Source: Bacilli bacterium
Lineage (GTDB): Bacteria > Bacillota_I > Bacilli_A > RF39 > UBA660
Assembly (NCBI GenBank): GCA_017460745.1
Contig: JAFUAL010000018.1
Span: 1-33,778, forward strand
Length of the DNA stretch: 33,778 nt
Direction of reading: 5' to 3'
The notes beneath the pieces were generated by a model that was not told where the DNA came from, ran no database searches, and worked only from the letters and a program-made list of their open reading frames with translations. Positions within the stretch are counted from its first letter, which is position 1. Every line of letters starts with the position of its first letter. This document shows positions 31,480-33,778 of this stretch, piece by piece. Made by a program: the position numbers and the translations under genes.

Positions 31480-32907
31480 ATGTTTGGACCAAAAGAACTT
31501 GATATAAGAAATACATATAACCCCAATTTGCAAGATATAGAAGAATCTGCAAGAAGAACATATGGCGAGGCGAATTCCTTTTTTAGAAAAGAAGAACTTT
31601 ATTTAAAAGATGTAGAATCTAGAATTAAAAGTGGAGAATTATCATTAGAACAAGATATATATGATGAATGTCATGCAATAGCCTCTGATTTAGCTAAATG
31701 CTGTGAAATGTATTTAAAGGCTTTATATATTTTTGAACATAATATACCAGGTAGTCAAATAAATTTAATTTGGGATAAATTAAAAAATTCAGAATTTAAA
31801 ACTGATGAAAAAGGGAATTTAATTTATTTAACATCAAATGGCATCTTAACTTTTCCTAAATATAATACAAGTGGTGAAATAGAATATGATGAAAAAGGTA
31901 AAATGATATACATTGATCGAGAAGGCAATATTTATTCTGAAAATAATAGAGGTTCTAAAATTAAAAGAAATGGACATCAATTAGATAGATTAATAGAATT
32001 ATTATCACCAGAATCTCGTTTATTGCTTGAAACTAGAATGTTAACAATTCCAATGTCGACAACTGAAAAAAATCAAAGAATATCAGTATTAGATTTATTA
32101 CAAAAAAAAGGAATATTGTCTTCTAAACAACAAATTTCTTCTGAACAATACAGTGGTTGGTTAGAACAACATAAAAAAACTTTTGAAGAAGCAAGGTATT
32201 CAGGTCAAAAAAAATATGATGTAAGTGTAGAATTTTTATATCATTTAGCAACTCAAATAAAAGCAGTAGTTCAATATAAAATAGAACCTCAGCAAAATCA
32301 AATTTTTAAGATAACAGATGAAGAATTATCCAAATTACCTATGGAAATTCAAAGATTGTCATCAATGGATTCAATGATACTTTCAGAGCAATTAATAAAA
32401 TTAGTTGTGAATAATCAAGAAATAAGAGACAAGTTAATAAAAATAATATCTCAAAATTATATTGTATACTTAAATGGAATAAAATCTAATAATTTTTATC
32501 AGTTATTAAATAATTTTGATTTAAATGAAATTACTTATATATCTTATTTATGTTATATTCTTAAAAACTATAAAAAGTTTTTAGATATTAATGAAGATAA
32601 ATATGTAACTAGAGATAATATAAAAAAAATATTACCTATTGTTGGTGTGTTTAAATTATATAACTTTTCAGTAAATGAAATAGTTGAGTTTTGTCTATTA
32701 GCTAAAGAACAAATAAATATGTCAATTAATAATCAGTCTCTTTTAACTTTGTTTGATATATTAAATATTGATAAGTTTTATAAGTTATACAAATTTAATT
32801 TTAATGATCCAAAGCAGCCAATGAATGATTTTGTTTATGACTCAAAATATGCATATAATATTATTAATAATTATAAATATGATATTAATGATAAACATGG
32901 TAAATAA
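31480..32907 (+). CDS. Unidentified 475-residue protein, possibly HEPN-like
   Basis: The start ATG 31480 follows AGAGGTG. A TATAAT at 31461-31466 gives a promoter of moderate quality. Residues about 65-85 (ASDLAKCCEMYLKALYIF) and 162-177 (IKRNGHQLDRLIELL) recall HEPN-type helices of abortive infection proteins, but the catalytic RxxxxxxH spacing is not clear. Between them is a region of short strand-like repeats (EKGNLIYLTSNG, GKMIYIDREGNIY), like a small beta insertion. The C-terminal half is helical. No membrane segment. It is followed by another unknown gene at 32991, each with its own promoter. A role in defence is possible but not established. Confidence 0.6.
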   Translation: MFGPKELDIRNTYNPNLQDIEESARRTYGEANSFFRKEELYLKDVESRIKSGELSLEQDIYDECHAIASDLAKCCEMYLKALYIFEHNIPGSQINLIWDKLKNSEFKTDEKGNLIYLTSNGILTFPKYNTSGEIEYDEKGKMIYIDREGNIYSENNRGSKIKRNGHQLDRLIELLSPESRLLLETRMLTIPMSTTEKNQRISVLDLLQKKGILSSKQQISSEQYSGWLEQHKKTFEEARYSGQKKYDVSVEFLYHLATQIKAVVQYKIEPQQNQIFKITDEELSKLPMEIQRLSSMDSMILSEQLIKLVVNNQEIRDKLIKIISQNYIVYLNGIKSNNFYQLLNNFDLNEITYISYLCYILKNYKKFLDINEDKYVTRDNIKKILPIVGVFKLYNFSVNEIVEFCLLAKEQINMSINNQSLLTLFDILNIDKFYKLYKFNFNDPKQPMNDFVYDSKYAYNIINNYKYDINDKHGK

Positions 32908-32935
32908 TTGTATTTGTAAAAAATAAAAAAATATC

Positions 32936-32964
32936 TTGATAATTTGAAATAGTAAAACTATAAT
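32936..32964 (+). promoter_or_regulatory. Promoter of the 32991 gene
   Basis: TTGATA 32936-32941 and TATAAT 32959-32964 are 17 bases apart, 27 bases before the ATG. Confidence 0.72.
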
Positions 32965-32990
32965 ATATGATGTATGTTGAGGGAGATACA

Positions 32991-33620
32991 ATGCAAAAAA
33001 TAGAAAGTCGTGAGAAATTACACGAATTAGTTGAGAAAGATAAAAAAAGATTAGAAGCGAGAAAGAACAAGATACATGAAATAGTTTCTAATGATGTATA
33101 TATTAAGTGGTTAGAAAGATTTACTAATAAGTATGATAAATTTCAAGATGATGAATTCTTTTATGATAAAAAACATCTTTCAGATGAAGATTTAGATAAT
33201 GTTAATAACTTAAGTTTGTTTTTTGATGCAATTAATCATTATGCTAGTTTAAATTATATTTATCCTAAGAAAGAATTTGATTTTACTCATTATTATCAAA
33301 TAAAATATAATGGAATTGGATATGAAATAGGTGTAATTACAGGTCAGGGAACAGTTTCATTTTGTGAAAGGACATATAATATAACTGATGAATTTATTGA
33401 TTTTAATGATATTATGATTAATAAACCACAAGAAAAAACGGAGTATTTTAATAAAAGATTAATAGAGTTATCTAGTATAATTGGTTATTATTATGAACAA
33501 GGTATTCCAATGCATGCTATAGAACAAACAATTAATAATACATTATCAGATATAAAAAATAGTATTGTAAAAGAAGAAGATTATAAAAAATTAGTAAAAA
33601 AATATAAAGGTATAAGATAA
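32991..33620 (+). CDS. Unidentified 209-residue protein
   Basis: The start ATG 32991 (MQKIESREKLHELVEKDKKR) is preceded by GAGGGAGA, so it is preferred over the ATG 24 bases upstream. The N-terminus is a highly charged helix. The middle has TYR- and ASP-rich strands (FDFTHYYQIKYNGIGYEIGVITGQGTVSF), and the C-terminus is helical (HAIEQTINNTLSDIKNSIV). No membrane segment or known motif. It has its own promoter and may be a partner of the preceding unknown gene. Confidence 0.62.
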   Translation: MQKIESREKLHELVEKDKKRLEARKNKIHEIVSNDVYIKWLERFTNKYDKFQDDEFFYDKKHLSDEDLDNVNNLSLFFDAINHYASLNYIYPKKEFDFTHYYQIKYNGIGYEIGVITGQGTVSFCERTYNITDEFIDFNDIMINKPQEKTEYFNKRLIELSSIIGYYYEQGIPMHAIEQTINNTLSDIKNSIVKEEDYKKLVKKYKGIR

Positions 33621-33669
33621 AAGACTCGCTTTGAGCCTTTTTGAGTCTGTAAATAAATCTGTGTAAATA

Positions 33670-33712
33670 AAAAATCTTTCCATGATAAAATAGAAGAAAT
33701 GGAGAGATTTTT
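33670..33712 (+). promoter_or_regulatory. Hairpin enclosing the ribosome binding site of the last gene
   Basis: AAAAATCTTTCCAT (33670-33683) pairs with ATGGAGAGATTTTT (33699-33712), 13 Watson-Crick pairs and one U-G, with a 15-base loop. The GGAGAG ribosome binding site for ATG 33716 lies in the right arm, and the stem ends in a T-run, so it works as a terminator or as a translation block. Confidence 0.6.
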
Positions 33713-33715
33713 ATT

Positions 33716-33778
33716 ATGAAGGAAAATAACAAAGGAAAAGAAATATTAAAATTATTACAAGATAATTATGACATCCAA
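33716..33778 (+). CDS. Start of an unidentified gene (partial)
   Basis: An ATG behind GGAGAG opens 21 residues (MKENNKGKEILKLLQDNYDI onward) up to the window edge. The charged helix with KEILKLLQDNY could fit the beginning of an endonuclease III-like protein, but this is weak. The product cannot be identified from so short a piece. Confidence 0.4.
   Translation, partial: MKENNKGKEILKLLQDNYDIQ

Overview
The window is strongly AT-rich, with AGA-dominated arginine codons, AAAGGAGG-type ribosome binding sites, tight operons and many intrinsic terminators. This suggests a low-GC Bacillota host, probably a gut-type Bacilli or Clostridia lineage. TGA is used as a stop (the integrase stop lies inside its own terminator), which argues against a Mycoplasma-type code. 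No 16S or other phylogenetic marker is present, so the taxonomic call is inference.

Layout. (1) 1-4589 is the right end of an integrative conjugative element: a possible structured leader or small RNA, an orphan adenine methyltransferase, a VirD4-type coupling protein, an excisionase and a Tn916-type tyrosine integrase. (2) 4600-7350 holds a membrane-anchored Mrr-type nuclease and a 51-residue basic protein between two 52-bp direct repeats. Each repeat runs into a terminator hairpin of the same architecture but different sequence. (3) 7454-13356 is a copper and redox operon behind a classic CsoR operator: csoR, an HMA-SafE-cupredoxin fusion, copA, a DUF2318 lipoprotein, a nitroreductase, a flavodoxin and an FMN split-barrel protein. 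A one-domain alkyltransferase follows. (4) 13786-14209 and 28749-29029 are the two halves of one ABC ATPase gene, whose permease follows at 29031. (5) Between the halves lies a 14.5-kb integrative mobilizable element. It carries a giant helicase (possible ADP-ribosyltransferase-like N-terminus, six C-terminal repeats), a phage-like repressor/operator switch, a RepA-type ATPase, a hairpin-rich oriT candidate, a MobV relaxase, a large serine recombinase and a RhuM-Fic protein. (6) 30671-33778 carries a GNAT/YoaP protein, two unrecognised proteins (one perhaps HEPN-like) and the start of another gene.

The best supported new observation is the precise anatomy of the mobilizable element. Joining the sequence left of 14206 to that right of 28745 at a shared AGTTG restores the ABC ATPase reading frame. 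Joining the element's own ends gives a palindromic attP with 7-bp arms around a central GT. The right end of the element also supplies a new ribosome binding site and ATG in front of the ATPase C-terminal half, and the ribosome binding site can be hidden in a hairpin. A short motif (CAGG, then GC and CC, an A-rich ATAAATAA-like loop, then GG) recurs at both element ends and beside the Mrr cassette. It may be an undescribed structured RNA or end signature.
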